Shown: positions 1-7,146, counted from the first letter of the stretch. The stretch is 10,874 nucleotides of DNA from an uncultured Sphingobium sp. (GCA_946479185.1 CAMLFF010000077.1:1-10874), one strand, 5' to 3'. Made by a program: numbers and translations. Notes: generated by a model not told the origin, from the letters alone.

Positions 1-30
1 CTTGTTCACCAGCGTCGTGATATTCATCAT
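1..30 (-). CDS. Start of next flagellar gene, probably fliK (partial)
   Basis: Only ten codons are inside the window, reading MMNITTLVNK on the minus strand. The ATG overlaps the fliJ stop as ATGA, so the two genes are translationally coupled. A Shine-Dalgarno-like AAGGA (complement of 40-44) lies 9 bases upstream of this ATG, supporting a real start; a second ATG follows immediately. In many proteobacterial flagellar operons the gene after fliJ is fliK, the hook-length control protein, and that is the only reason for the suggested name. The visible residues are too few to recognise a family. Confidence 0.55.
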   Translation of the reverse strand, partial: MMNITTLVNK

Positions 31-455
31 CCTGCCACATCCTTCATCTGCATACGGCGGTAGCTTGGGATTGCCGCCAGTCTGGCCTCGCGTCGTTCTT
101 CACGCGCGGCCTTTGCCTTGTCCTTCAGTCGATCCGCGATCTCGCGATCACGATCCGCCACGATGCGCTCTGCATCCCGCTGGTCGATCCGCCGGTTTGC
201 ATCGTAGAGTGCGCCATCCAGTTGCCGCCCGGCCCGCTCCAGGCGACCAGCCAACTCCCTGCGAGAAGCAAGAAGCGCGCCAAATGTAACGCCCTGCTGA
301 CCGAACAATTCCTCGCGCACTTCCGAGAGGCGGCTGGCATTGTTGGAGATCTGGTCAGCCTCGTCGCGCGCAAGCGTGAGCGCGGCGACGGCCTGGTTGT
401 GCTGCACATCGCGCACGCGCAGCAGCCGTTTGCGGGCAGCGATCAGCCGGGTCAT
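27..455 (-). CDS. fliJ: Flagellar export chaperone/stalk protein FliJ
   Basis: The gene encodes 142 residues, the usual FliJ size. The sequence is almost entirely charged alpha-helix with heptad-like spacing, rich in Arg, Glu and Ala and without membrane segments, as expected of the antiparallel coiled coil of FliJ. FliJ is known to sit in the centre of the FliI hexamer like the gamma subunit of F-type ATPase, and to help couple ATP hydrolysis and the proton gradient to export through FlhA. Primary sequence conservation in this family is poor, so the assignment rests on length, composition and position directly after fliI. Its ATG overlaps the fliI stop by four bases (452-455), and its own stop overlaps the next gene. 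The ribosome-binding site is weak, which suits coupled translation. Confidence 0.85.
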   Translation of the reverse strand: MTRLIAARKRLLRVRDVQHNQAVAALTLARDEADQISNNASRLSEVREELFGQQGVTFGALLASRRELAGRLERAGRQLDGALYDANRRIDQRDAERIVADRDREIADRLKDKAKAAREERREARLAAIPSYRRMQMKDVAG

Positions 456-1783
456 GGCGCAAAGGCCCCGACCAGCGCATCAATGCTCTGGTCGGCATCG
501 ATATGGGATTTGCTGTTCTGGCGCAGGAAGCCGAGCAATTGCTGGCGCCGCTCCACGGCCTCGTCGATGGTCGCATCATTGCCGGGGCGATAGGCGCCCA
601 TCAGGATGAGATCGCGATTCTCTTCATAGGCGGACCAGAGCCGCCGATAATTGGCGGCAGCGGCGAGATGCTCATCGTCCACAATGTCCGCCATCACGCG
701 CGAGAGCGATTTGCCCACATCGATGGCGGGGAAGATGCTCTGCTCGGCCAGCTGGCGCGAGAGGATGATATGCCCGTCCACAATGGCGCGGGCGGTGTCC
801 ACGATCGGATCGTCCGTATCGTCGCCATCAGCCAGCACCGTGTAGATTGCCGTGATTGAGCCGCCAGTGCGCGTATCCACGCCAGCGCGCTCCACAAGCT
901 TGGGAATGAGCGAGAGCGCGGAAGGCGGATAGCCTTTCATCGCGGGCGGCTCGCCAAGCGACAGCCCAATCTCCCGCTGGGCATGGGCGCAGCGCGTGAG
1001 GCTGTCGATCAGCAGCAGCACCTGCTTGCCGCGCGAGCGGAAATATTCGGCGATGGCGGTGGCGCGCGCCGCCGCACGCAGGCGCAGCACTGGCGGATGA
1101 TCCGCTGGCACGGCGACCACGACGCTCTTTTGCATCAGCGCACCGCTCAGCTTGGTTTCAAGAAAATCGCTCACCTCGCGGCCGCGCTCGCCGATCAGCC
1201 CCGCGACGATGATGTCTGCCTCACAGCCTGCGATCATCTGGCCCATCAGCACGGATTTACCCACGCCGGAGCCCGCCATGATGGCGATGCGCTGGCCTTG
1301 GCCCGCTGTGAGCAGCGCATTGACGGCGCGCACGCCAAGATCGAAGCGCTTGAGCACCCGGCCCTTGTCGAGCACATTGCCGCGCACGCCATTGAGTGGC
1401 CATTGGCCATTGGCGAGCACTGGCCCCTTGCGGTCGAGCGGCTGGCCCATCGCATCGAGCACGCGGCCAATCAGGCCGTCACCCACCTGCACCATGTTCG
1501 CGGCGCTATCGGGTTCGACCCGCGCACCATTTTCCAGCGGCGCATCCTGATCGAGCGGCACCAGCACGGCGCGGCTGCCACGGAAGCCCACAACCTCGGC
1601 CCGCACGGACTGGCCATCGGCAGCGCGGATGCGCGCGCCAGCACCAATCGGGCGGGAGAAGCCGGTCACTTCCAGCATGCCGCCATCATGACCGACAAGG
1701 CGGCCTACGTGGCGCGGCGCACGGCTGACGACCTGCATATGGTCGAGCACATTGGCAACGCGGCTGATCTGGCCCTGCATCAT
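452..1783 (-). CDS. fliI: Flagellum-specific export ATPase FliI
   Basis: This 443-residue protein is the ATPase of the flagellar type III export apparatus, acting as a hexamer at the cytoplasmic face of the basal body. Visible motifs are the Walker A P-loop GSGVGKS at residues 171-177, the GERGREV segment with the catalytic glutamate at about 198-204, the Walker B strand LLLID at 256-260, the KGYPPS segment at 283-288 and DDPIVDTARAIVDGHI at about 325-339. The order and length match F1-beta-like type III secretion ATPases. An N-terminal beta-barrel (about 20-95) precedes the catalytic domain. The start is the first of two adjacent ATGs: it overlaps the fliH stop as ATGA and has GGAGG (complement of 1791-1795) 7 bases upstream, the strongest Shine-Dalgarno seen in the operon. 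Lying between fliH and fliJ separates it from a virulence-type SctN ATPase. Confidence 0.97.
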   Translation of the reverse strand: MMQGQISRVANVLDHMQVVSRAPRHVGRLVGHDGGMLEVTGFSRPIGAGARIRAADGQSVRAEVVGFRGSRAVLVPLDQDAPLENGARVEPDSAANMVQVGDGLIGRVLDAMGQPLDRKGPVLANGQWPLNGVRGNVLDKGRVLKRFDLGVRAVNALLTAGQGQRIAIMAGSGVGKSVLMGQMIAGCEADIIVAGLIGERGREVSDFLETKLSGALMQKSVVVAVPADHPPVLRLRAAARATAIAEYFRSRGKQVLLLIDSLTRCAHAQREIGLSLGEPPAMKGYPPSALSLIPKLVERAGVDTRTGGSITAIYTVLADGDDTDDPIVDTARAIVDGHIILSRQLAEQSIFPAIDVGKSLSRVMADIVDDEHLAAAANYRRLWSAYEENRDLILMGAYRPGNDATIDEAVERRQQLLGFLRQNSKSHIDADQSIDALVGAFAP

Positions 1784-2457
1784 AGCCGCCCCTCCATATC
1801 GTCCATCAGGGCCTTCAATCGGTCGAGGCGGATATCCGGGCCATCCTCGATCCAGCCATCAGCGGTTGCGAGACGGACAGAGCCACGCGAAAGAGCTGGG
1901 TTGCCCACCAGCATCACGCCCAGCGCCTCGGCCTGCAGCAGCGGCAAATCCTCTGGATTCACCTCAAGCTTGGCCGGGCTGTCATTGCCATCAATGCACC
2001 CGGCGACCGCTTCACAGCGCGCCTTGAGCACATCCTTGTCAATCGGCACTTCACCGATGATCTGGCCGACAAGGCGGATGACCGCCTGCGAAATCAACGT
2101 CGCCAATGCGCCTTCGCCAGCTTGCGCCAGCGCCTGCACGGCGATGGTCAGCTGTTCGCGCGCGCTATTGTTCAGCTCAGCAGCTTCGCGCGTGATGCGC
2201 TCGCCTTCCTGAAAGCCCTGGACAAAAGCTTCCTGCGCCGCCTGCTCGACCGGATCGACCGGCGGCACCGGATCGAGCATGTCCGCTTGGTGCTGCGTCG
2301 TCTGGCCGGGGAAGGTCATGTTCCAGGCGCGATTGCTCTCGCCCTCGCCATAGAGCGTGCGGAAGTTGCGATTATCATTGCCGACGCTGCCAAAGGCGCC
2401 CCAGCCATCCACGACGGTCGCGGCCTGCGATGTGCCGTTTTTCCAGATCTTAGACAT
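1780..2457 (-). CDS. fliH: Flagellar assembly protein FliH (FliI regulator)
   Basis: From the chosen start the protein has 225 residues. FliH dimers bind the N-terminus of FliI, hold it inactive in the cytoplasm and dock it to the export gate and the switch protein FliN. The N-terminus MSKIWKNG carries a tryptophan at residue 5; N-terminal tryptophans of FliH are known to contact FlhA and FliN in enteric bacteria. A charged helical middle (QGFQEGERITREAAEL and following) leads to a C-terminal domain with the VPIDKD...VNPEDL pattern typical of FliH/V-type stator relatives. I chose ATG at 2457, which gives an 8-base overlap with fliG matching the fliF-fliG junction. A GTG three codons upstream (2466) is a possible alternative. 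Neither start has a strong Shine-Dalgarno. Confidence 0.9.
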   Translation of the reverse strand: MSKIWKNGTSQAATVVDGWGAFGSVGNDNRNFRTLYGEGESNRAWNMTFPGQTTQHQADMLDPVPPVDPVEQAAQEAFVQGFQEGERITREAAELNNSAREQLTIAVQALAQAGEGALATLISQAVIRLVGQIIGEVPIDKDVLKARCEAVAGCIDGNDSPAKLEVNPEDLPLLQAEALGVMLVGNPALSRGSVRLATADGWIEDGPDIRLDRLKALMDDMEGRL

Positions 2458-3466
2458 AGTCGTCACCGCGTCCGCCGAGCATGATTGTGCCTTCGTCGCT
2501 CAGGCGGCGTGCCTCGGCGATGATGGCCTTTTGCGCTTCGAGCACTTCGGCAAGCCGCATAGGGCCACGTTCGTCCATCTCGTCCTGAATGGATTGGGCG
2601 GCGCGCTGCGACATGCAGCCGAGGATCTTGACCCGCAGCGTATCACTGGAGCCCTTGAGCGCCACGACGAGCAGGGCGGTATCCACGCCGCGCATCAATG
2701 TGCCCAAATCCTTGTCGGCCAGTTCGAGCAGATTCTCGAAGACGAACATCTCATCCTCGATCGACTGCGCAACCACCCGGTCGCGCTTGTTCAGCGCCTT
2801 GATGATCCGCACCTCATGATCCTTGCGGATATTGTTCATGATGGCAGCCGCTTCGCTCGTGCCGCCGCGCTTGGTCGTTGTCTGGCTCTGGCGACCGGGG
2901 CCGGGGCCTGCGTTGAAAATCTGCTCCAGCTCATCGAGCGCTTCCGCACTCACCGGGCCAAGCGTCGCAACGCGATAGACGACATCGTCCTGCACCTCTG
3001 GGGGCAGCAATTGCAGCGTGGTCGCGGCAATGGTGGCCTCAAGATGCGCCAGCACGATCGCCATGATCTGCGGATGCTCCTGCTCGATGATCGCGGCGAT
3101 TTCGGTGGGCTCCATCCATTTCAGCATGGAGAGCTTGGTCGAGCGGGTCGGCGGCGTGATGCGGGCAAGCATATTGTCGGCCCGCTCCGGGCCGAGCGCC
3201 TTGTGCATGGCGCCGCGAATATGGTTGGTCGCGCCATAGCCAATGGTCGTGCGGCCACGCGCCTTGTTGACGAACTGGTCGAGCGCGCTGTTGACCTCGC
3301 CCACTTCCACGTCCGCCACATCATACATGGCATAGCCAAGCTGGCGCACTTCTTCTGGCTCCAGCCGGGAGAGGATTTGCGCGGCTTCATCTTCCTCAAA
3401 GAGCATGAGCAAAACGGCGGCGGCGGCGCTGCCAGTCATTGGCCGAATGACGTCAACATCAGGCAT
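2450..3466 (-). CDS. fliG: Flagellar motor switch protein FliG
   Basis: From the chosen ATG the protein has 338 residues, typical for FliG. It forms the upper C ring, binding FliF with its N-terminal domain and the MotA-type stator with its C-terminal domain. The middle domain carries EHPQ at residues 130-133. The C-terminal domain keeps all five charged positions known from E. coli torque generation: K271 (K264), R288 (R281), D295 (D288), E296 (D289, conservative change) and R304 (R297), E. coli numbers in brackets. It ends in GGRGDDYV, like other FliGs. An upstream in-frame start at 3514 would add a tail encoded inside fliF. I chose 3466 because MPDVDVIRPMTG fits the family start and GGAG (complement of 3476-3479) lies 9 bases upstream. 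It overlaps fliF by 8 bases. Confidence 0.97.
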   Translation of the reverse strand: MPDVDVIRPMTGSAAAAVLLMLFEEDEAAQILSRLEPEEVRQLGYAMYDVADVEVGEVNSALDQFVNKARGRTTIGYGATNHIRGAMHKALGPERADNMLARITPPTRSTKLSMLKWMEPTEIAAIIEQEHPQIMAIVLAHLEATIAATTLQLLPPEVQDDVVYRVATLGPVSAEALDELEQIFNAGPGPGRQSQTTTKRGGTSEAAAIMNNIRKDHEVRIIKALNKRDRVVAQSIEDEMFVFENLLELADKDLGTLMRGVDTALLVVALKGSSDTLRVKILGCMSQRAAQSIQDEMDERGPMRLAEVLEAQKAIIAEARRLSDEGTIMLGGRGDDYV

Positions 3467-5189
3467 CGGCCTTGGCTCCATCCTTGAGAAGATCGCGCAC
3501 CACGAGGGCGGCACGGTCCGGGTCCTGCTTCACGAAGTTGCGGATGAGCGCGGCCCGATCCGTATAGTCATGGGAAGCGCTGATCATATCGAGCGTCACC
3601 GGCTGGGCCGGATCGAGCACCGCGGCGCGGCCAAGCTCGGTCTGGATATCATTGCCAAGCTGGAGCTGCTGCTGCTCGCTCAACGGTGCCGGAGCGGCCT
3701 GCGCCTGCGACCAGCGCTTGAGCAGTGGGCGACCTACGCCGAGCAGGAGGATGAGCGCCACGGCGACCGCAGAGAGGTTGCGGGCGAGTAGGGCGACCCA
3801 GCTTTGCTCGTACCAGGGCGTTGCATCGGCTGCATCTGCCGCGGCGGTATCCACGAACTTGCGTGATGAGAGTGCGACAACGTCGCCACGGGTCTGGTCA
3901 AAGCCGATCGCGCCTTTCACCAGCGCTTCGAGCGCGGCAACTTCCTGTGCGGTGCGCGGTTTGCCGTCTGCAGCCGTATCGAGCGCCACGGCAATGGAGA
4001 GGCGCTTGACGGTGCCGACGGCATCGCGGGTCACCGAGACTTCACGGCCCAGCTCAAAGCTGCGGTTGAAGGTTTCGGTCGTTTTGAAAGGCGGCATGCC
4101 GGGCGCTGCAGGCGTCTGCGCTGCGGCATTGGCGGCATCCAGCGTCGGCGGGGGACCCTCCGGATTGGCCGGGTTGACGGGCGGGTTGGGCTGCAATGCA
4201 CCGGGGATGCCCGATGGCGCGGCGCTGCCGGTCTGCGCGTCCGTATTCCAGCTGCCGGTTTCAGCACGCAAACGCGCCTGATCCTGAGGATAGGTTTCGC
4301 GCGTGGCCTGCCGCTCGGCAAAATTCACCTCGGCATGCACTTCAGTCGAGAATTTGCCTGCGCCCACGATGGGCGTGAGCAGGGCGGTCACCGCCTGACG
4401 GTAACGATCCTCGATGCGGGTCTGGAGCTGAATCTGGCGATCCGTCTCTGCGCCTGCGCCCGTCGCATTGCTCAGCAAGCGGCCATTCTGGTCAACGACC
4501 GAAACACCCTCTGGCGACATATCCGGCACGGACGAGGCAACGAGGTGGACGATGGCGTCGACTTGCCCCTCGGAAAGCGTGCGGCCATTGGCGAGGTTGA
4601 GCATGACGGAGGCGGTGGGTGCCGAGCGCTCGCGCAGGAACACGCTGGGCGCTTCCACGGCAAGATGCACGCGCGCCTTGGTCACGGCGTCGATGGCTTC
4701 GATGGTGCGGGCCAGATCCATTTCGCGGGCGGAGCGCAGCTTCTCGCCTTCCACGGCGCGGCTGGCGCCCATTGGCATCGAATCGATCATGGAGTCGCCG
4801 CTGGGCGAGCTTTTCGGCAGGCCCTCGGCAGCCAGCTTCATCTTGGCGTTGAAATAATCATCCTCGGAGACGGTGATGGCACCGCTGCTCTTGTCGAAAT
4901 CATAAGGGATATTGCTCTTGGTCAGCACGTCGGCGACGGCCGCCTGATCGGCATCGGGCAGGCCGCGAAACAGATCGCGCTGCGGCGGCTCGCGCAGGGC
5001 CAGCCAGGCAAGACCGGCAAGCGCGGTGACGACGAGCAAGCCAATGAGGGGCAGGCTGCGCTGCACGGCTGGCTGGCTCAAAAAGCCGGTCAGCTTGAGC
5101 TTCATGCCATCTGCGCCGCCAGCAAAGCTGCGGCCAGAGAGAGCGGGGAGGCCGGGCTTGCCGGCAGTTGTGAGGTTGGTCTCGCTCAT
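3459..5189 (-). CDS. fliF: Flagellar MS-ring protein FliF
   Basis: This 576-residue inner-membrane protein forms the MS ring, the first basal-body structure assembled. There are two membrane helices, about residues 47-65 (PLIGLLVVTALAGLAWLAL) and 464-488, framing a large periplasmic region. The first ring-building part contains KSNIPYDFD, FNAKMKLAAEGLP and LARTIEAIDAVTKARVHLAV, all typical of the FliF/YscJ family. A Pro/Ala/Gly-rich stretch at about 314-368 is probably the flexible loop between the beta-collar parts. The cytoplasmic tail (about 535-573, ending RDLLKDGAKADA) is the FliG-binding segment. The gene begins 4 bases after the fliE stop and overlaps fliG by 8 bases. No clear Shine-Dalgarno precedes it, so coupling to fliE is likely. 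Confidence 0.97.
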   Translation of the reverse strand: MSETNLTTAGKPGLPALSGRSFAGGADGMKLKLTGFLSQPAVQRSLPLIGLLVVTALAGLAWLALREPPQRDLFRGLPDADQAAVADVLTKSNIPYDFDKSSGAITVSEDDYFNAKMKLAAEGLPKSSPSGDSMIDSMPMGASRAVEGEKLRSAREMDLARTIEAIDAVTKARVHLAVEAPSVFLRERSAPTASVMLNLANGRTLSEGQVDAIVHLVASSVPDMSPEGVSVVDQNGRLLSNATGAGAETDRQIQLQTRIEDRYRQAVTALLTPIVGAGKFSTEVHAEVNFAERQATRETYPQDQARLRAETGSWNTDAQTGSAAPSGIPGALQPNPPVNPANPEGPPPTLDAANAAAQTPAAPGMPPFKTTETFNRSFELGREVSVTRDAVGTVKRLSIAVALDTAADGKPRTAQEVAALEALVKGAIGFDQTRGDVVALSSRKFVDTAAADAADATPWYEQSWVALLARNLSAVAVALILLLGVGRPLLKRWSQAQAAPAPLSEQQQLQLGNDIQTELGRAAVLDPAQPVTLDMISASHDYTDRAALIRNFVKQDPDRAALVVRDLLKDGAKADA

Positions 5190-5193
5190 CGGA

Positions 5194-5553
5194 TTATACC
5201 GGCATGCTCATAATGTCCTTGTAAGCGGACAGGAGTTTGTTGCGGACTTGCAGGGTCGTCTCGAAGCCCACCGAGGCTTGCTGGCGCGAGAGCATCACGG
5301 CGGCAATGTCCGTCGTTTCACCACGCTCGAAAGCGGCTGTCGCGTCGCTCGATGCGCTTTGCATGCTGTTGACGCTTTGCACGGCGCTCTTCATTGCATC
5401 GGCGAAGTCTGCCTTGCCGGTGGCCGCGCTGCCGCCAAGGCCAGAACCGGCCCCGGCGCTCGCCGTGCTGTTCGATGCGTCCTTGAGGGCCGTGTTGCGC
5501 TGGAGAATGCTCTGCCGAAGGGCAAGCACGCTATCGACCGAAAGTCCTGACAT
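5194..5553 (-). CDS. fliE: Flagellar hook-basal body protein FliE
   Basis: This 119-residue protein is the adaptor between the MS ring and the proximal rod and is needed for export of the rod proteins. The family signature is its C-terminus, SVGFETTLQVRNKLLSAYKD followed by IMSMPV (residues 94-119), with QQAS just before it. The N-terminus is helical with a low-complexity Ser/Gly/Ala linker at about 26-45. There is no signal peptide, as expected of a protein exported by the type III path. The gene starts 17 bases after the activator gene. AGGGA on the minus strand lies about 10 bases upstream of the ATG. Placement directly before fliF is the standard fliE position. Confidence 0.95.
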   Translation of the reverse strand: MSGLSVDSVLALRQSILQRNTALKDASNSTASAGAGSGLGGSAATGKADFADAMKSAVQSVNSMQSASSDATAAFERGETTDIAAVMLSRQQASVGFETTLQVRNKLLSAYKDIMSMPV

Positions 5554-5570
5554 GATCTGCTTGTCCCTGC

Positions 5571-6845
5571 TTAACCGGCCATCGCGAGGTCACGCATTTC
5601 TGCGAGACGGTAGCGAAGCGTGCGTTCTGAGATGCCCAGGATGGTGGCGGCGCGGGCGCGATGCCCTCCGGTATCCAGCAAGGCGGAGCGGATGGCGTCC
5701 ATGGCCGAAGCGCGGGCGACATCCTGAAGACGGGGCGGTGCAATCGGCGCAGCGATGGCAACGGGTGCAGGCGCGGGTGGCGCGCCAGCGATGTTGAGAT
5801 CTGTCACTTCGATCTGCTCACCCTCGCGTAGCACGATGGCGCGCTGGAGCACATTGCCAAGCTCGCGGGCATTGCCCGGCCAGCGATGAGCCGTAAGGCG
5901 ATCGAGCGCAGCCGGGGTCGGCCATGCAAAGACTGCCGACGTGCTAGCCGTGCCGCTCTGCAATTGATGGCGCAGGAGGAAGGCTGCGGTGATGGCGATG
6001 ATGTCGCCGCGACGCTCCGCGAGCGCATTGAGATGCAGCGGCATCACGTTGAGGCGCCAGTAAAGGTCAGCCCGGAAGCGCCCGGCCTCCGCCTCTGCCG
6101 CCAGATCGCGGTTGCAGGCAGCGACGACGCGCACATTCACGGACACGGGGTGCGTCGCGCCCACAGGAAGCACTTCGCCTTCCTGCAGCGCGCGCAAAAG
6201 CTTGGCCTGCAGGGCGAGCGGCAGTTCGGCGATTTCGTCGAGAAAGAGCGTGCCGCCATTGGCCGCGAGAAACAGGCCATCAGACGATGTGCCTGCGCCG
6301 GTGAAGCTGCCCTTCTTGTGGCCGAAGAGCATGGCCTCCATCATCGATTCGGGCAGCGCCGCGCAATTGACGGCGATGAAGTCCTTATCGGCGCGCGGGC
6401 TGGTGTCGTGTAGCAGGCGGGCAATGCCTTCCTTGCCGGTGCCGGTCTCGCCCTGGATCAGCACGGTGGCATCGCTGGCAGCGATTCGCGTGGCGAGTCG
6501 CAGCATCATCGCGCTGGCTTCATCACCTACGGCGGGCATCCGCGCCGGGCGAAGCAGCTCGGCAATGAGCGCGAAGGCCATAGCCTTGTCCTGCGGTCCG
6601 AATGCGATTCGGGCCGGGAAGCCATTGGCCGCTGGCATCAGGCGCGGTGCGCCCTCACGCCATTCGATCAGCAGATCGCGGCAGGTGGCATGGGCGATTT
6701 CCTCGGCAAGGAGGATTCTCTGTGTGGATTTGCCACGGGGTGCATCAGCACCCACCAGGCGGACGGTGTAACAAGCAGTATCCAGCCAGGCACCCAGATC
6801 CGGCAACAGCCGGTGGACGCGCTGGCTCATGTCGACAGGCAACAT
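5571..6845 (-). CDS. Sigma-54-dependent transcriptional activator, FlbD/FleQ-like, without a receiver domain
   Basis: This 424-residue protein is a bacterial enhancer-binding protein expected to open sigma-54 promoters of flagellar genes. The AAA+ domain shows Walker A GETGTGKE (132-139), the sigma-54 contact loop as GSFTGA (179-184) instead of GAFTGA, Walker B TLFLDE (199-204), the arginine region [12 protein letters not shown] (256-267) and the sensor II segment WPGNAREL (322-329). An Ala/Pro linker (about 353-371) leads to a Fis-type helix-turn-helix at about 383-418 ([18 protein letters not shown]). The N-terminal 100 or so residues do not show the phospho-acceptor pattern of a receiver domain, so control by a kinase is unlikely. 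Being first in the fliE-fliJ operon and divergent from a flagellin, it is very probably the flagellar master or class II regulator. ATG at 6845 is preferred because GGGGA precedes it; MSQRV at 6830 is an alternative. Confidence 0.9.
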   Translation of the reverse strand: MLPVDMSQRVHRLLPDLGAWLDTACYTVRLVGADAPRGKSTQRILLAEEIAHATCRDLLIEWREGAPRLMPAANGFPARIAFGPQDKAMAFALIAELLRPARMPAVGDEASAMMLRLATRIAASDATVLIQGETGTGKEGIARLLHDTSPRADKDFIAVNCAALPESMMEAMLFGHKKGSFTGAGTSSDGLFLAANGGTLFLDEIAELPLALQAKLLRALQEGEVLPVGATHPVSVNVRVVAACNRDLAAEAEAGRFRADLYWRLNVMPLHLNALAERRGDIIAITAAFLLRHQLQSGTASTSAVFAWPTPAALDRLTAHRWPGNARELGNVLQRAIVLREGEQIEVTDLNIAGAPPAPAPVAIAAPIAPPRLQDVARASAMDAIRSALLDTGGHRARAATILGISERTLRYRLAEMRDLAMAG

Positions 6846-6853
6846 GTGTCAGT

Positions 6854-6906
6854 CCCCAGTTCGGATTCCCGACTCCCCCGAGCCGGGCCCCCCTTTCGAT
6901 GCCCCC
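6854..6906 (-). other. G-run-rich leader of the activator gene
   Basis: Read on the minus strand, five runs of 3 to 6 guanines occur (complements of 6902-6906, 6888-6893, 6875-6879, 6868-6870, 6854-6857), separated by 8, 8, 4 and 10 bases. The last run is the Shine-Dalgarno region of the activator. The spacing is a little wide for a standard G-quadruplex, and a competing CCCG/CGGG hairpin exists, so a structural role is only a possibility. Confidence 0.4.
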
Positions 6907-6918
6907 TTCTGGTAAATA

Positions 6919-6929
6919 TTGCTTAGCAA
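6919..6929. promoter_or_regulatory. Palindrome TTGCTTAGCAA, possible operator
   Basis: This is a perfect 5-base inverted repeat around one central base, 74 bases upstream of the activator start codon. It shares the TTGC core with the nearby TTGCCGG array. It may be an operator, but an 11-base palindrome can arise by chance. Confidence 0.3.
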
Positions 6930-6950
6930 CAGGTTAAGAACGGTAACGGA

Positions 6951-7000
6951 TTGCCGGAAAACGGCAGAAAATTGCCGGTTTCGAGCGGCCTGCCTGCCGG
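6951..7000. promoter_or_regulatory. Phased TGCCGG/CGGCA half-site array, candidate activator-binding sites
   Basis: TGCCGG begins at 6952, 6973 and 6995, i.e. at 21- and 22-base steps, about two helical turns. An inverted CGGCA at 6962-6966 sits between the first two, forming TGCCG-gaaaa-CGGCA and CGGCA-gaaaat-TGCCG palindromes. Two or more half-sites on one DNA face is the usual layout of an upstream activating sequence for dimeric Fis-type helix-turn-helix activators such as the protein encoded at 5571-6845. The array lies about 130 bases from the activator start and about 170 from the flagellin promoter, both within enhancer range. Binding itself is inference. Confidence 0.5.
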
Positions 7001-7026
7001 TTAACGCCCTCAAAGAGACGATTAAC

Positions 7027-7046
7027 CCCCAGTTTGGGGAATTTTT
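7027..7046 (+). terminator. Small hairpin with T-run, weak terminator or insulator
   Basis: CCCC (7027-7030) and GGGG (7036-7039) enclose a 5-base loop and are followed by AATTTTTT. The stem is short but pure G:C. It would stop plus-strand transcripts entering the flagellin promoter region; no gene lies directly upstream on this strand. Confidence 0.35.
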
Positions 7047-7069
7047 TGAGGCGTCGGCGCCAGCTCAAA

Positions 7070-7090
7070 AGATTGATTCAAAAACAATCT
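7070..7090. promoter_or_regulatory. Inverted repeat AGATTG-N9-CAATCT upstream of flagellin 1
   Basis: Six-base arms at 7070-7075 and 7085-7090. The left arm overlaps ATTGATTCAAAA (7072-7083), which recurs at 8418-8429 upstream of flagellin 2 at nearly the same distance from the promoter (75 and 73 bases). The right arm is not kept in copy 2, so the conserved element is probably the direct one rather than the palindrome. Confidence 0.3.
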
Positions 7091-7146
7091 TCTAGGCGCG
7101 AGCCTTGAATCGAGATCTCCTCTCCAAAAAAAGATGTGGGCCCGAT

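Noticed and set aside
983..2212. 409-codon plus-strand open frame opposite fliI and fliH
   Set aside because: His/Ala-rich composition typical of an antisense shadow of GC-rich coding sequence; fliI and fliH motifs on the other strand are unambiguous.
2357..3487. 376-codon plus-strand open frame opposite fliG
   Set aside because: No recognisable motif, begins and ends within clear minus-strand genes, shadow of fliG codon bias.
3467..3514. N-terminal extension of fliG (start at 3514)
   Set aside because: Would lie inside fliF; the family N-terminus and a Shine-Dalgarno support the start at 3466.
5197..5205. Perfect TATAAT (minus strand) just before fliF
   Set aside because: It overlaps the last codons of fliE, and no matching -35 box lies 16-18 bases upstream; genes on both sides are tightly packed, so it is probably coincidental.
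4335..5213. 292-codon plus-strand open frame opposite fliF
   Set aside because: Gly/His/Arg-rich shadow of fliF, no ribosome-binding site, no family resemblance.
6939..6978. Possible sigma-54 promoters within the TGCCGG array (GG...GC patterns)
   Set aside because: All candidates have 9 rather than 10 bases between the GG and GC; sigma-54 spacing is strict.
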